From: Lepeophtheirus salmonis
Lineage: Eukaryota; Arthropoda; Copepoda; Siphonostomatoida; Caligidae
Length of the DNA: 64,000 nucleotides
Reading direction: 5' to 3'
Assembly: GCF_016086655.4 (NCBI RefSeq)
Contig: NC_052134.2
Span: 35,897,971 to 35,961,970 of the forward strand
The notes beneath the pieces were generated by a model. That model was given only the letters and a program-made list of their open reading frames with translations. It was not told the origin of the DNA and did not search any database. The first letter of the stretch is position 1; every line of letters begins with the position of its first letter. Made by a program: the position numbers and the translations under genes. Shown here in pieces: positions 42,101-48,105 of the stretch.

Positions 42101-45100
42101 AATGGCAAAAAAAAAATTAGTGATATTTGAATTAAATTAAAGGAATAGGTACTAAAGATCCCTTTCAAATGCTTAGATTTCTACAATTAATTTTGTTACT
42201 GATCGACTAGGGACGAGAAAAAATAGGAGAAAAATACCTTATTCTTGTAAATATAATACTGTCTACACTATGTAAATAAGAATTTATACAGGTTCAAAAC
42301 CCTTGATTGACTATATCTAACTAACATTCTTTGATAATAATTAAATAAAATATAAGTAAACAAAAAATCATTTTTTTAAAGTTTATCATTGTTTTGTGTT
42401 GACGCATGTACGGCAAATAGTAATAACTAATAAGATTATGTACATACTCTATAAATATATAGAAAAAAATCCAATATATGTCCCACTTGAAGAATATTAA
42501 ACCATAAATTCAAAAAAATAAATGTTCGATATAAAAGTACCTATAATCTAAATACATATATTAAATTTATAACGATGACGATAATAAAAAGGGGTTCTCC
42601 CTATCTTTTATAAATAAGTATGTAAATTTTTAGATTACAAAATTAATTATCACTTTTTAAGTGCATATTTATAAAAGTATGGATCAATACTTGTGTTGGG
42701 TTTCGGTTTGACAATCCTATACCGGTCTAAGACCGTTATGATTTTTGTTGGACGGAACTATTTAGGTTCTTTAAAGAATTTCGGCCTGAAACGAACGAAA
42801 ATAAAATCGGTCTAGTACCAAGTCTCAACAATAATCAATACATTATTATATTTCTATATATTTAAATTATTATGATCATTGATTTTCTAACATATTCTTA
42901 AAAATTAAATTTGTGGAGAAAGTTTATCTTGAATTTAATTATTATTTAAAGGAATTGACAAAATTCAATTGTTAAAAGATTTATGATTTTTTTTTCCACA
43001 AAATATATATATTCAGATATATACTATAGGCCATTAACTGTATATATATCTATATATAGGTATATAAAATACGCTACTTGAAGCATACATTAATAGCTTG
43101 TAGAAGTAATACCCTTACACCATGTTCAAAATGAATTTAAGAATACTATTACTTAACATGAATATGAATATTTGCATTCAGTAATACGTCACTACTACAT
43201 AAATATTCTTATTTTACAGCATCAAAATGTACGTACGTTAATCCACATAGAAAAGTTGCTCTTTTTTTAAGAAGTCAATGTGATATAAGTTAATACAAAT
43301 TGAGGTTTTTTCAGTAAAATATAATTGAAGACAACAAGAATTTGCAAAAGGATGGAACAGTAATGAAAATATTTTGTTGGACTACATTTATTCAGTACAT
43401 GGAAATTTGTCAGAATCAAGTCAAATCAGGCTAAAAGAAAGATTCACAACATTTTCTCAGGCACGAATCTTTTACTCCATAAACTAATTGGCATAAAATC
43501 AAAATGATGGTAAAAATATAGCTAAATTAAACTTTTCGACGTTATTTTTAGGGGGAAAATTCTTATAAATTTACATAATGAATGATATAAATATTTATGA
43601 TCTTTATTTTCTTATCTTATTTGTCTTGTTTATTATAATGTTAGAAGAAGATCCGTTTAATATAGTCCGGATATGTTTTGACAATCCCATCGTTGAGGAA
43701 ATTGAAAAAAAAATAATCAATCTTCTTTAGTAAAAAAAAATAACTACAATGTAAAATGAATATGCTTTGAAATTAATAGCAAATTGTTTTATTTCAATGT
43801 GTAGATCACAAATGAACTACAGTAATCTAAAAATTGCATTTTTTTTTTCTTAACTTGGTTTATGCAATTTTTTGTTAAAACTGAGGAGTTGAACTTATCT
43901 GGATATAACCGTATATGCATAATATATTTTAGTATCAATTTTATATACAGTAGAATCCACTTAAACCGGATCTCAAGACAAAATATGTCTTAATGAAATC
44001 TACTTGTTTAAATGGATCATATCTGAGCACATCACTATTAAATAATTGATTTGTGACTTTGATTAAAGTCTACTATAAACGATTATCCGCTTAAAAGTTG
44101 ACGCCTTAACCAGATTCTAAAATATACTAGGATATATATTTTTGTAATTAGTTACGAGTAACATATTATAAAGTTGTTTTTAACTGAAGAATGTATGTAG
44201 CTTTTATGCTAAGTGATTTATTCTGTATAGCCAAAGTAAAAAAAAAAATGTTTATAACGAAAGAATTACTTTTATCCAAATTTGACTGAATATGTATTTA
44301 TACGTGCGCAAAACTGCCCTAGAGAAAATTGCCTGTATTTTTTTCAAACTTATGATTAATAAAAAATCATTATAAATTCCCTTAATATTATTTATAACGA
44401 ATATCTAAACATACTTGTTTGTTCCATCCCCCAAGGGAGTACATTCAAGTCTCAGTAATATTATTACAATATAGGAAGAGGAGGGGGATAAATAGCTTAG
44501 GGACTCCTAGGGTTGAATACTTTCCTTCCCCCCCTCAGATTGGTCAGTGTCCCGGAGGTAGTGTGGGGTGTTTAAAACCACCACCAATTCATCCAAAGAA
44601 CCCCTCTAATATTAAAAAATAGTCGTAAGCCCTCGGCTTAAGAGGGGTACTTATGAGTACCCCTGGATCCTTAAAACCACTGCCAATACATCCAAAGTAC
44701 TCCCATTAATACCAAAAAATAGTTTAAGCCCTCGGTTTTCAAATTGAAAACCTGTTACAAAATTAAAGAAAAAGCAAATATTGATATGACTAGTGAACTA
44801 AAAAAAAATGCGGTTTTCCATTTGCAAACCGAGGACTTAACACTATTTTTTTGGTATTAGAGGGGTTGGTATTGGATGTATTGGATAAATTGACGGTGGT
44901 TTTTAGACATCCCACACTAACCCCGAACCAATCCGAGAATGGAAGGTATTCCATCATATTTTAAAAGACTCCAAGATATTTTTCTCCCCCCCCCTTCCTA
45001 TCTAATCCTCTTGATCAATATCTTAGAAGATAGGAAAAAAATTAAAAAATTGCAAAGAAAGGGTATTACAATAATATTACTCACGCTTGAAGGTACTTGA

Positions 45101-45917
45101 GGGATGGAACAAACAAATATGTTATGATATTTGTCATAAATAATATTAAACGAATTTATAATGTGTTATTATTCATCATGAAGTTTGGAACAAAATACGG
45201 GCAATTTTCCCTAGTACCGTATGTACATCAGAAGAGTACCTTTGAAAACTGCGGGGATACTTAGCATATTTGCAAGAAATGACTTTTGAAATAATATATG
45301 TATAATTATTTAATCGGATTGTAGAAGGGTGATCGTGCCTTCTACACGTTCACATATTCCTTTAATCTAAACAAAACTTTGAAATGTATAAAATGTGTCA
45401 CATGCATGTCCCATTGAGGGGTTTACACGTGTTTATAGTAAATCCCCGCTTAAGTCGGATCTCCAGAAACTGTCAAATTAGTACATTCATAAGGAAATCC
45501 GCCTCATCGAATTATATACTCTATTATGAATACCCACTATAAACTACGTATTAAGTGTTGACGCCTTAGCCGGGTTCATCTCTACATCGATTCCTATGAA
45601 ATTGTCATAGAGACTTTATGTTGATAGCGAATCTTGTAAAAATGTATTTTGCCTGCTATTCCTTTGATGGGACAAATGATGCCTAAGCTAGAACATACAT
45701 AATTTGAAGCGTTCCAGAGTGGCATTATCAATTATTATTGGAGCCTTTTTCATCAAGGATGTAATGTTTGGAGTTGACAATCCTAATGGGATGAGTGATT
45801 CTTTAAAAAAAGATGTTTAATCCCTGATGCCCCCTCAGAATGAAGTATACATGACTTTGGAAAAGGGCTTAGAAATGAGTACTGTCAAAATGAACCAGGA
45901 TCAAGTTCTTACCCCAT
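11993..45917 (-). CDS. homer: Homer scaffold protein, complete coding sequence, 8 exons
   Basis: Minus-strand join 45917-45913, 21217-21061, 17139-17008, 16304-16032, 14206-14070, 14010-13829, 13342-13179, 12181-11993: 1239 bases, 412 residues. Every border is GT..AG and all phases agree. Residues 1-110 form the EVH1 domain (starts MGEQPIF). The ligand-contact residues known from mammalian Homer are at identical positions: W24, F74 and G89. A Ser/Thr/Asn-rich linker (about 110-215) is followed by a C-terminal coiled coil (about 220-412) ending in leucine-zipper-like heptads. Homer tetramers bind PPxxF motifs in mGluR, IP3 and ryanodine receptors, TRPC channels and Shank, and act at the postsynaptic cytoplasm and in muscle. 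The length is slightly above the fly protein. Intron 1 is 24.7 kb. Exon 1 was placed by the required ATGGG/gtaagt pattern, so it is the least certain part; the other exons are secure. Confidence 0.92.
12625..12897 (+). repeat. dispersed non-coding repeat in Homer intron 7
   Basis: Second copy of the family at 7655-7965, same strand. Shared blocks include AGATACCC, TTAAAGTACAATTTGCTG and CGCCTCCAAAGG, and the AATTTTGAGAAAAA...GCTTGC block also seen near 52420. Confidence 0.6.
13179..13342 (-). CDS. homer: Homer exon 7, coiled coil
   Basis: Encodes NCDFNALAELRNLKSRIEEL... to SELLK, with heptad-spaced hydrophobics and many charged residues. Acceptor gttacag|GCAATT, donor CTCAAG|gttagat. Confidence 0.92.
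13829..14010 (-). CDS. homer: Homer exon 6, coiled coil
   Basis: Encodes SANAKKWEIELSTLKSNNARLTSALQES and on to LIEYEAGR; this WExEL/LTSALQES block is strongly conserved in arthropod Homer. Acceptor ttatgtag|TTCGGC, donor AAGAG|gtttgt. Confidence 0.93.
14070..14206 (-). CDS. homer: Homer exon 5, linker into coiled coil
   Basis: Encodes QPQDSPKKVIG...GEAQLKYENDRLKLALAQ, matching the conserved ENxRLKxALAQS entry to the coiled coil. Acceptor tctttag|CAACCA, donor CAAAG|gtatag. Confidence 0.92.
14673..14760. repeat. hAT-like terminal sequence in Homer intron 4
   Basis: The segment begins with AGAGGTTCCCAACCTGTGGG, the typical style of a hAT terminal inverted repeat, about 220 bp before a decayed hAT transposase reading in the same direction. 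No matching right end was identified. Confidence 0.4.
14895..15265 (+). pseudogene. hAT transposase relic (ZBED5-like N-terminal part)
   Basis: Fragments in shifted frames give, in order: KRKNSEEIF; a BED-finger piece (QCVICNKITSAESM ... KR) near 14960-15030; and a stretch near 15130-15265 reading DAS-stop-LVALTITKAKKPHTT, MMLPATKDI and VMLGAEYVHKL. The last three match the order and spacing of the ZBED5/FAM200 hAT transposase group (xVAxxIAKxKKPHTxGExLILPA...). There are several stops and at least one frameshift. It lies antisense in Homer intron 4 and is non-functional. The sequence after 15265 could not be assigned. Confidence 0.6.
15785..15900. repeat. MITE fragment, ACCGGTC family
   Basis: Shares GGTGTTG, GTTTGAAAATCCTA, ACCGGTC and TTTAAAGAA in order with the copy at 42692-42831. 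Lies in Homer intron 4. Confidence 0.45.
16032..16304 (-). CDS. homer: Homer exon 4, end of EVH1 and linker
   Basis: 91 codons starting FIEKFHEVKEATRA, then a low-complexity linker rich in Ser, Thr, Asn and Gln. Acceptor tttcctag|TTCATA, donor CAACAA|gtatgtc. If this donor is not used, the frame continues 24 codons into the intron and stops at 15960-15962. Confidence 0.93.
17008..17139 (-). CDS. homer: Homer exon 3, second half of EVH1
   Basis: 44 codons in phase 0, starting AVINSTITPNMTF and ending with EAELNK. It contains F74 and G89 (in NTVYGLGFSSE). Acceptor atatatag|GCTGTT, donor AACAAG|gtattac. Confidence 0.95.
17635..17880 (+). pseudogene. mariner transposase C-terminal relic
   Basis: One frame runs from 17635 with only three point-mutation stops. 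It reads Q-stop-DTAPAHS, which is the second catalytic aspartate block of mariner. After decayed sequence it gives IKTLKAFINAECEIMNENF, HRLKVIIEANGGHVEF, the conserved mariner C-terminal end (LKAxI...RLEAVIxAxGGHxE). The minus-strand frame at 17614-17946 is only its antisense shadow. It sits antisense in Homer intron 2. Confidence 0.75.
18018..18200 (+). pseudogene. Tc1-like transposase C-terminal relic
   Basis: The frame from 18018 reads FQHDNDPKHNAKVTKE, then W...TTQSPDLNPI-stop-N: the two catalytic blocks of Tc1 transposases (FQQDNDPKHxxK and QSPDLNPIEN). It then runs into GTGATCAAATACTTATTTCC, which resembles the end of Tc1 elements. In-frame stops show it is dead. Confidence 0.75.
19325..19380. 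repeat. fragment of the 31-kb MITE family
   Basis: AGTGTTGCGTTGG, TTATTCAGTCCAGTCCAGTC and TTAGGACAGGTCC match one arm of the MITEs at 31354-32000. Homer intron 2. Confidence 0.45.
21061..21217 (-). CDS. homer: Homer exon 2, first half of EVH1
   Basis: Encodes EQPIFSCKAHVFHIDPKT through VEATK, residues 3-54, including W24 of the proline-ligand pocket. Acceptor tatttag|GGAGCAACC, donor ACGAAG|gtgagtg. Confidence 0.95.
21545..21815 (-). repeat. unclassified dispersed repeat, copy 1
   Basis: On the minus strand it shows, in order, ATTCGAAAAATGCTTGGGTGG, GCAGCTTAGCTGT, an ACTCCGTATTTA-like stretch and TCGATCCTCAATTCTA. The same order occurs at 26660-26935 (minus), 58130-58320 (plus) and 61905-62410 (plus). 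No coding capacity. Confidence 0.55.
22610..22860. repeat. T/A-rich repeat with internal AAATTTCAAA units
   Basis: Low-complexity block bounded by T tracts and a GGGGGAGGGGCTACAGC end. Its make-up resembles the blocks at 29680-29950 and 30540-31145, which end in similar GGGAGRCTWCAGC sequence. Confidence 0.4.
23886..24213 (+). mobile_element. hAT-type MITE (CAGAGGTGGG family), copy 1
   Basis: Begins CAGAGGTGGGAAAAAGTACT and ends CCCAATCTCTG. The interior is rich in AAGTCCAAGTCGAGTC-like words. Flanks ACCAGAGC and ACATTAGC agree at 5 of 8 positions, compatible with an eroded 8-bp hAT target duplication. Related copies: 49599-49883 (inverted), 55585-55854 and a short one at 39349-39421. Confidence 0.75.
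24446..24519. repeat. minisatellite, ~14-bp unit AAACGTGACAAAG
   Basis: AAACGTGACAAAGT, AAAACGTAACAAAGCG, AAACGTGAGGAAACG and related units follow each other with small changes inside a larger AT-rich repeat. Confidence 0.6.
24918..24988. repeat. minisatellite, ~15-bp unit AGGCAAA type
   Basis: Units begin AGAGGCAAATGT, AGGGGAAATGG, AGGCAAAACAATGT, AGGGCGAAAGTA and are spaced 14-16 bp. The unit resembles the minus-strand unit of the array at 1295-1414. Confidence 0.5.
25790..26060 (+). repeat. unclassified dispersed repeat, partial copy
   Basis: Matches the second half of the copy at 61905-62410: AGTCCAACAAGGA, TTAGATGTTCC/TTTGATGTTCC, TCAAGGATTAAA/TCAAAAATTAAA, AATAGCTTT/AACAGCTTT and CAGGTTRCAAYTACAARAAG in the same order. 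Confidence 0.55.
26660..26935 (-). repeat. unclassified dispersed repeat, copy 2
   Basis: Minus-strand reading contains GGTAACCCTGATAATTTGAA, AATGTTTTGGAGGAGAG, TTAGCTGTCACGATG, CGATGTTGATCCTCAA and ACTCTGAGTACAAAAAGGA, all shared with the 61.9-kb copy. The small minus-strand frame at 26622-26804 lies in it and is not a gene. Confidence 0.6.
27411..28621. mobile_element. mariner-size locus with TIR-like ends
   Basis: The left end TACAGGGTAGGAAATTGAAA (preceded by TA) and the right end read on the minus strand TACCGGGTGTGGCGGGAAAA (also followed by TA) share TAC-GGGT and a downstream ACACACT, 1211 bp apart, the usual mariner length. The interior holds a plus-strand transposase C-terminus at 27660-27940. 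At 28429-28674 a minus-strand frame contains VEWTESHESLLELFF, which could be a mariner N-terminus. The opposite directions mean this is either a rearranged copy or two different copies. A weaker alternative right end lies near 28050-28080. Confidence 0.4.
27660..27940 (+). pseudogene. mariner transposase C-terminal relic
   Basis: The frame from 27660 reads FSDGNVIFQHQDGAPVYTAN (catalytic QDGAP block), then WP and, after a one-base indel, KGLDANPLNYSLWSYIE, corresponding to the SPDLNPLDYxxWxxIE block. It ends with VKVAVNRA ... AYIRKTCAA. The stops and the indel show it is inactive. Confidence 0.75.
29680..29950. repeat. AT-rich repeat with ~60-bp subunits
   Basis: AAATCCATAGCTATTC / AGATCCATAGCTATTC recurs about 60 bp apart inside an AT-rich block ending in GGGTGGGAGGCTTCAGC. 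The same words fill 30540-30700. Confidence 0.5.
30414..31269 (+). mobile_element. hAT-type non-autonomous element (TTCTCAAAC family)
   Basis: The left end starts CAAGGATTCTCAAACTTTTT; the right end read on the minus strand is CAGTGGTTCTCTAATTGGGG. These are typical hAT (MER5/Charlie-style) ends, and the words TGTACCACTTG and GGGGTACGCGTACCCC also belong to this element type. The flanks CTTTAGAA (30406-30413) and CATTAGGA (31270-31277) agree at 6 of 8 positions, supporting an 8-bp target-site duplication. The interior is filled with CCATAGCTATTC subunits and a TTTATTAATTATTT minisatellite (about 30720-30920). Confidence 0.75.
30720..30920. repeat. AT minisatellite (TTTATTAATTATTTA type)
   Basis: Tandem words TTTTTATTAATTATTT and AAATTATTTATTTATTTTA repeat with 14-30 bp periods inside the hAT-type element. 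Confidence 0.65.
31354..31640 (+). mobile_element. MITE (AGTGTTGT family), tandem copy 1
   Basis: Starts AGTGTTGTCTCGGTCC and ends GGACTGGCACAACACC, an inverted match. The interior has CAGTCC words, TGACGT and an AT-rich centre. The second copy begins 10 bp later. Confidence 0.65.
31650..32000 (+). mobile_element. MITE (AGTGTTGT family), tandem copy 2
   Basis: Starts AGTGTTGTGTCGGCCC and ends CTCCACAACACT. Colinear with copy 1: CAGTCCAGT, GATCCCTCRTGACGT, TTCATAAAACATC/TTAATAAACCATC, AAAATTCCMAGGA. Same orientation as copy 1. Confidence 0.65.
33236..33370 (+). repeat. CACGGCGTTA repeat pair
   Basis: CACGGCGTTAC (33240) and CACGGCGTTAT (33330) are followed by similar TTAATACAA/TTAAAACAAAAATTTACA sequence. 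A third copy lies at 34511-34570 and an inverted core (GTAACGCCGTG) near 16818. Confidence 0.5.
34505..34570 (+). repeat. CACGGCGTTA repeat, third copy
   Basis: CACGGCGTTACCTCTTTAAC followed by ACAAAAATATACAGTTTATT, matching 33330-33370. Confidence 0.5.
39349..39421 (+). repeat. short hAT-type MITE remnant (CAGAGGTGGG family)
   Basis: Begins AAGAGGTGGGCAAATGCC, contains AAGTCGAGTCTTG and ends CCAACTCTG. It is an internally deleted relative of 23886-24213. Confidence 0.5.
39810..40262. repeat. possible hAT-type element, CTGTCTCGATAAT end
   Basis: The left end CCTGTCTCGATAATAAATC followed by ATTAATCGCGCGATA, and the right part with ATATTATCGCGTATTGCAAT and GGGCAATTAATCGC, look like diverged inverted ends of the CACGATAAT style. 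The exact right border is not resolved. Confidence 0.35.
40560..40711 (-). repeat. MITE, ACCGGTC family, inverted copy
   Basis: The minus strand begins CTAGTGTTGGGTTTTGGTAT and contains CCTAGACCGGTTTC, matching the start of the copy at 42692 in inverted orientation. The small plus-strand frame at 40266-40508 lies next to it and is not supported as a gene. Confidence 0.5.
42692..42831 (+). mobile_element. MITE, ACCGGTC family
   Basis: Starts GTGTTGGGTTTCGGTTTGAC, contains ATACCGGTCTAAGACCG and TTCTTTAAAGAATTTCGG, and ends GGTCTAGTACCAAGTCTCAA, whose reverse complement (TTGAGACTTGGTACTAGACC) mirrors the start. Relatives occur at 15785-15900, 40560-40711 and about 54605-54790. Confidence 0.55.
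43947..44117 (+). repeat. Tigger/pogo-like MITE, copy A
   Basis: Starts ACAGTAGAATCCACTTAAAC and contains CGGATCTC; the right part reads TCCGCTTAAAAGTTGACGCC. The second, colinear copy is at 45434-45577. The CAGTAGAA-TCC-CTTAA start resembles pogo-type ends. Confidence 0.5.
44319..45214. mobile_element. foldback element with ~330-bp inverted arms
   Basis: The left tip CTAGAGAAAATTGCCTGTAT is mirrored at the right end (minus strand CTAGGGAAAATTGCCCGTAT). Matching continues inward through CATACTTGTTTGTTCCATCC/CATATTTGTTTGTTCCATCC, the GTAATATTATT block, GTGTCCCGG/CGGGGT and the CCCTCGG words near the centre (about 44760). No coding function; the plus frame at 44419-44622 lies in an arm. No target duplication could be seen. 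Homologous to 3227-3770. Confidence 0.75.
45434..45577 (+). repeat. Tigger/pogo-like MITE, copy B
   Basis: ATAGTAAATCCCCGCTTAAG, TCGGATCTCC, CACTATAAACTACG and GTTGACGCCTTAGCCGGGTT match copy A in order. Same orientation, on the other side of the foldback element. Confidence 0.5.
45913..45917 (-). CDS. homer: Homer coding exon 1 (ATGGG only)
   Basis: The minus strand reads GGACACCATGGG|gtaagaac: an excellent start context directly followed by a consensus donor. Exon 2 begins with a lone G followed by GAG CAA CCG, so exactly ATG GG is needed to give the conserved MGEQP start; this site supplies it. An in-frame upstream ATG at 45936-45938 (MTIHGDT extension) exists, with an in-frame stop further upstream. 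Family conservation favours the downstream ATG. Confidence 0.7.
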
Positions 45918-46400
45918 GGTGTCCCCGTGTATGGTCATGTGAATAATGAAATCCCTCAATGAGCTGTTGAAAAGCCTCTTTTTCTCTTTCTGTGTATCGG
46001 AAAAACGGCACTACTTAAGTCCACAAAAGAGTATGATAATCTTTAATAATCCTCTGTTAAGGGATAAAAGTCCGCTCCAGTGTCCGTCCGTTAATCTCAA
46101 ACCCACTAATAAACTGTGTTTACAATTTAGTCAAAAAAAGAAAGAAAGAGAAGAAGAGAGAGAGAGAGAGAGAAGGAGGAAAGAAAAGAGAGAGAGAGAG
46201 AAGTACAGACGAACTCATTTACCTACGTACCGACTACTATTGAACATACATCCAAGTGGAAAGAAAAAGAAAGAAGGAAAAAGAAAGAAAGATGAAAAAA
46301 GAGAGAAAAGCTCACTCAGCTGCAGCAACTGTGGGAGAGGGCGCATTTTGTTGTTCTTGTTGCTACTGTAGTTGGTAAATATCCTTACATGTCGGGGCCT
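45918..46400 (-). promoter_or_regulatory. putative Homer 5' leader with GA-rich tract
   Basis: This is the sequence upstream of the Homer ATG on the minus strand. It holds one in-frame upstream ATG (45936-45938), a GA/CT-rich tract (46134-46202) and a second purine-rich block (46258-46312). The plus-strand open frame at 45946-46371 is made of this low-complexity sequence, lies antisense to the leader and is unlikely to be a gene. The extent of the leader is unknown. Confidence 0.4.
46134..46202. repeat. GA microsatellite
   Basis: Imperfect GA runs (two blocks of about nine GA units) separated by GAAGGAGGAAAGAAAA. Confidence 0.9.
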
Positions 46401-46530
46401 CCTGCTTCTTTCGTTTAATAAAATACTCTCTTCTTTCCTTTAAAGCAAAACGCGGCTGTTATTTGAGGAGATAATGTGGTCTAGAGTTATCATTTTCTTA
46501 CGCAAGGTTTCCTTTTTATGGTATTATAGA

Positions 46531-46538
46531 TGACGTCA
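46531..46538. promoter_or_regulatory. CRE-like site TGACGTCA upstream of Homer
   Basis: Perfect palindromic CRE consensus about 615 bp upstream of the Homer ATG, with a half site (TGACGT) near 46557. Binding is an inference. The same 8-mer also occurs elsewhere in the window (near 31756, 40506, 50163 and 51144), so its presence is only weak evidence. Confidence 0.35.
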
Positions 46539-47269
46539 CTTTAGCATTTTCCCTCATGACGTTTCTACTTTTTTTCCCTTTGCAGAATTTATCTTCTTAA
46601 GTTAGTTAAAAAGAGTAAATTCATTGGTAGTGTAGTTAGTTATGACTCATAACTACACTTATGAGTCATACAATAACTTATGACTTATGGAGTAATATTC
46701 AAAGATCCTAGCGGACAAAAAATCGTGTCGTTACGACTACTTCTTTGTACAAATATTGATCACATGGTCTTTGTTTTGCTCTTTTGATTTAATTAAAGCT
46801 GTATTTTGCATCTACACACGTACGTATAATGTCAATACCGCACAGACACGGCTGCGCAGCAGACGTCAAATTATTAATAATAATTGTGTATAAAACTTTT
46901 TTGCACAAGTTCGAACCGGATTTGTCAATATAAATATAATTTTAAATAATACTACCTATATATATTGGTAACAGGACTTCTATCCCCCCCTGGACAACTA
47001 GTCCCCTCATTTCACTCCCCAAACCATCTACCCCCCATCCTTTTTATCAATATCATTACAAAGTACAGTCAGTAAATGATAGAGGGCCAAAGGCTTTAAT
47101 GAATGTTATGGATGTTAGAAGAGGTTGTCTGCAATGCGACTTTCAAATTCAAATTAAAAATGTATTGAGTTCTAAATTACTAAATCATTCAAATTTTAAT
47201 ACTAAAATAAAAACAATTTTCAATCACAATAGATGCTCAGCCTGATTGTGTTGCTATTTGCATGACATA
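46539..47269. other. intergenic, Homer upstream flank
   Basis: No coding exon or clearly bounded repeat recognised. It may include the Homer promoter, but no TATA/initiator arrangement could be fixed. Confidence 0.4.
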
Positions 47270-48105
47270 ACGAGTGGTCACATAAAATCTGAACACTTTG
47301 AATTTTAAACTTCAACGCGATATAATTTATTAATTAACAATAAAATTTCAACAAAATTAATACTTTATATAGATGTGTTTCTTAGCGATCTTAATAACTA
47401 ATTCAGCCACCTTCAGCGCCAAAGATGGCTTCCAGGCGGTGGAAAGCCAGGCACCGCTGCGGAGGTAGTTCCTGTCATGGATTCCCGTACTAGCTGATAG
47501 TGACTTTGGGGGCCTCAGTGTTGGGATCACAGACACTGCAGGCATTTCCGTCGACATGCACCCAAAAGGTGTACCCAACGGGTTGGCATCAGCCCTGCAT
47601 GTGGGGGCCAAAAGTCTAAAAAATAGAGTCTTGCAACTGAGAAGATTTGTTTCTTTCATAGATGGTGTCAAAGATGGACTTTCCACCCTCACAACGCTCA
47701 TTCCATCCATTTTTTTGATAGCTCTCTGGACAGTCAGGGGGAAACTCCAAGATCTCTTGCATGGGGGCATCATGGACTTGACGGGATTGGCCTGGGCTGT
47801 TTTCTTTAACTCTTTCGGTCCAGTTTGACCTTTTGGATAGAACCCTTCTTCATCTCCAATGTTTCGGACTTGCTGACGTCGTTCCTGAAGACACCCTACT
47901 ATTTGGAGTTCCGAATGGAAATTCATCGATCACGTTCAAGTGTCATTTTCTCGCCTTGAACGTAAGCTAGAGAGATCAAGTTTGTATTGTTTTGTAATTA
48001 ATTGTTTATGGTCTAATATATCGAAATATGAATTAATTTCAATCACTCAACCTTAATTAATTATTGAATTAGAATTAAGTGTTCAGAAATTAATGGACCA
48101 CTCGG
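47270..48105 (-). mobile_element. mariner/Tc1-type deletion derivative with TIRs and TA duplication
   Basis: The left end reads ACGAGTGGTCACATAAAATC; the right end read on the minus strand is CCGAGTGGTCCATTAATTTC. Both continue TGAACACTT, and TA lies directly outside each end (47268-47269 and 48106-48107). At 836 bp it is shorter than the 1.2-1.3 kb of complete relatives because the catalytic centre of the transposase is deleted. Confidence 0.85.
47357..47926 (-). pseudogene. internally deleted mariner/Tc1 transposase
   Basis: The minus-strand frame starts MNFHSELQIVGCLQERRQQV. It gives an N-terminal DNA-binding remnant with KELKKTAQANPVKSM, then LTVQRAIKKMDGMSVVRVE and LTPSMKETNLLSCKTL. In an adjacent frame the sequence then jumps to VHVDGNACSV-like residues, PNTEAPKVTIS, LEAIF and AEGG, the C-terminal end of the family. 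The DDE catalytic region between these (about 120-150 residues) is absent. The long frame is kept open by chance after frameshifts. It cannot transpose by itself, but its ends look usable. Confidence 0.75.

Larger units (their letters stand above)
21218..45912 (-). other. Homer intron 1 (24.7 kb), transposon-rich
   Basis: Donor ATGGG|gtaaga at 45912, acceptor tatttag at 21218. No internal exon could be supported on either strand. All recognisable content is repeat-derived: mariner relics (27.4-28.6 kb), several hAT-type MITEs, foldbacks, minisatellites and an unclassified dispersed repeat. The long intron could hold alternative promoters, but nothing in the sequence shows one. Confidence 0.65.

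Noticed and set aside
45946..46371. 141-codon plus-strand frame rich in Lys, Arg and Glu
   Set aside because: Made of GA microsatellite and purine-rich sequence antisense to the Homer leader; no domain and no conserved block.
46905..46925. GTTCGAACC word resembling a tRNA T-arm
   Set aside because: No acceptor, D or anticodon stem can be formed around it.
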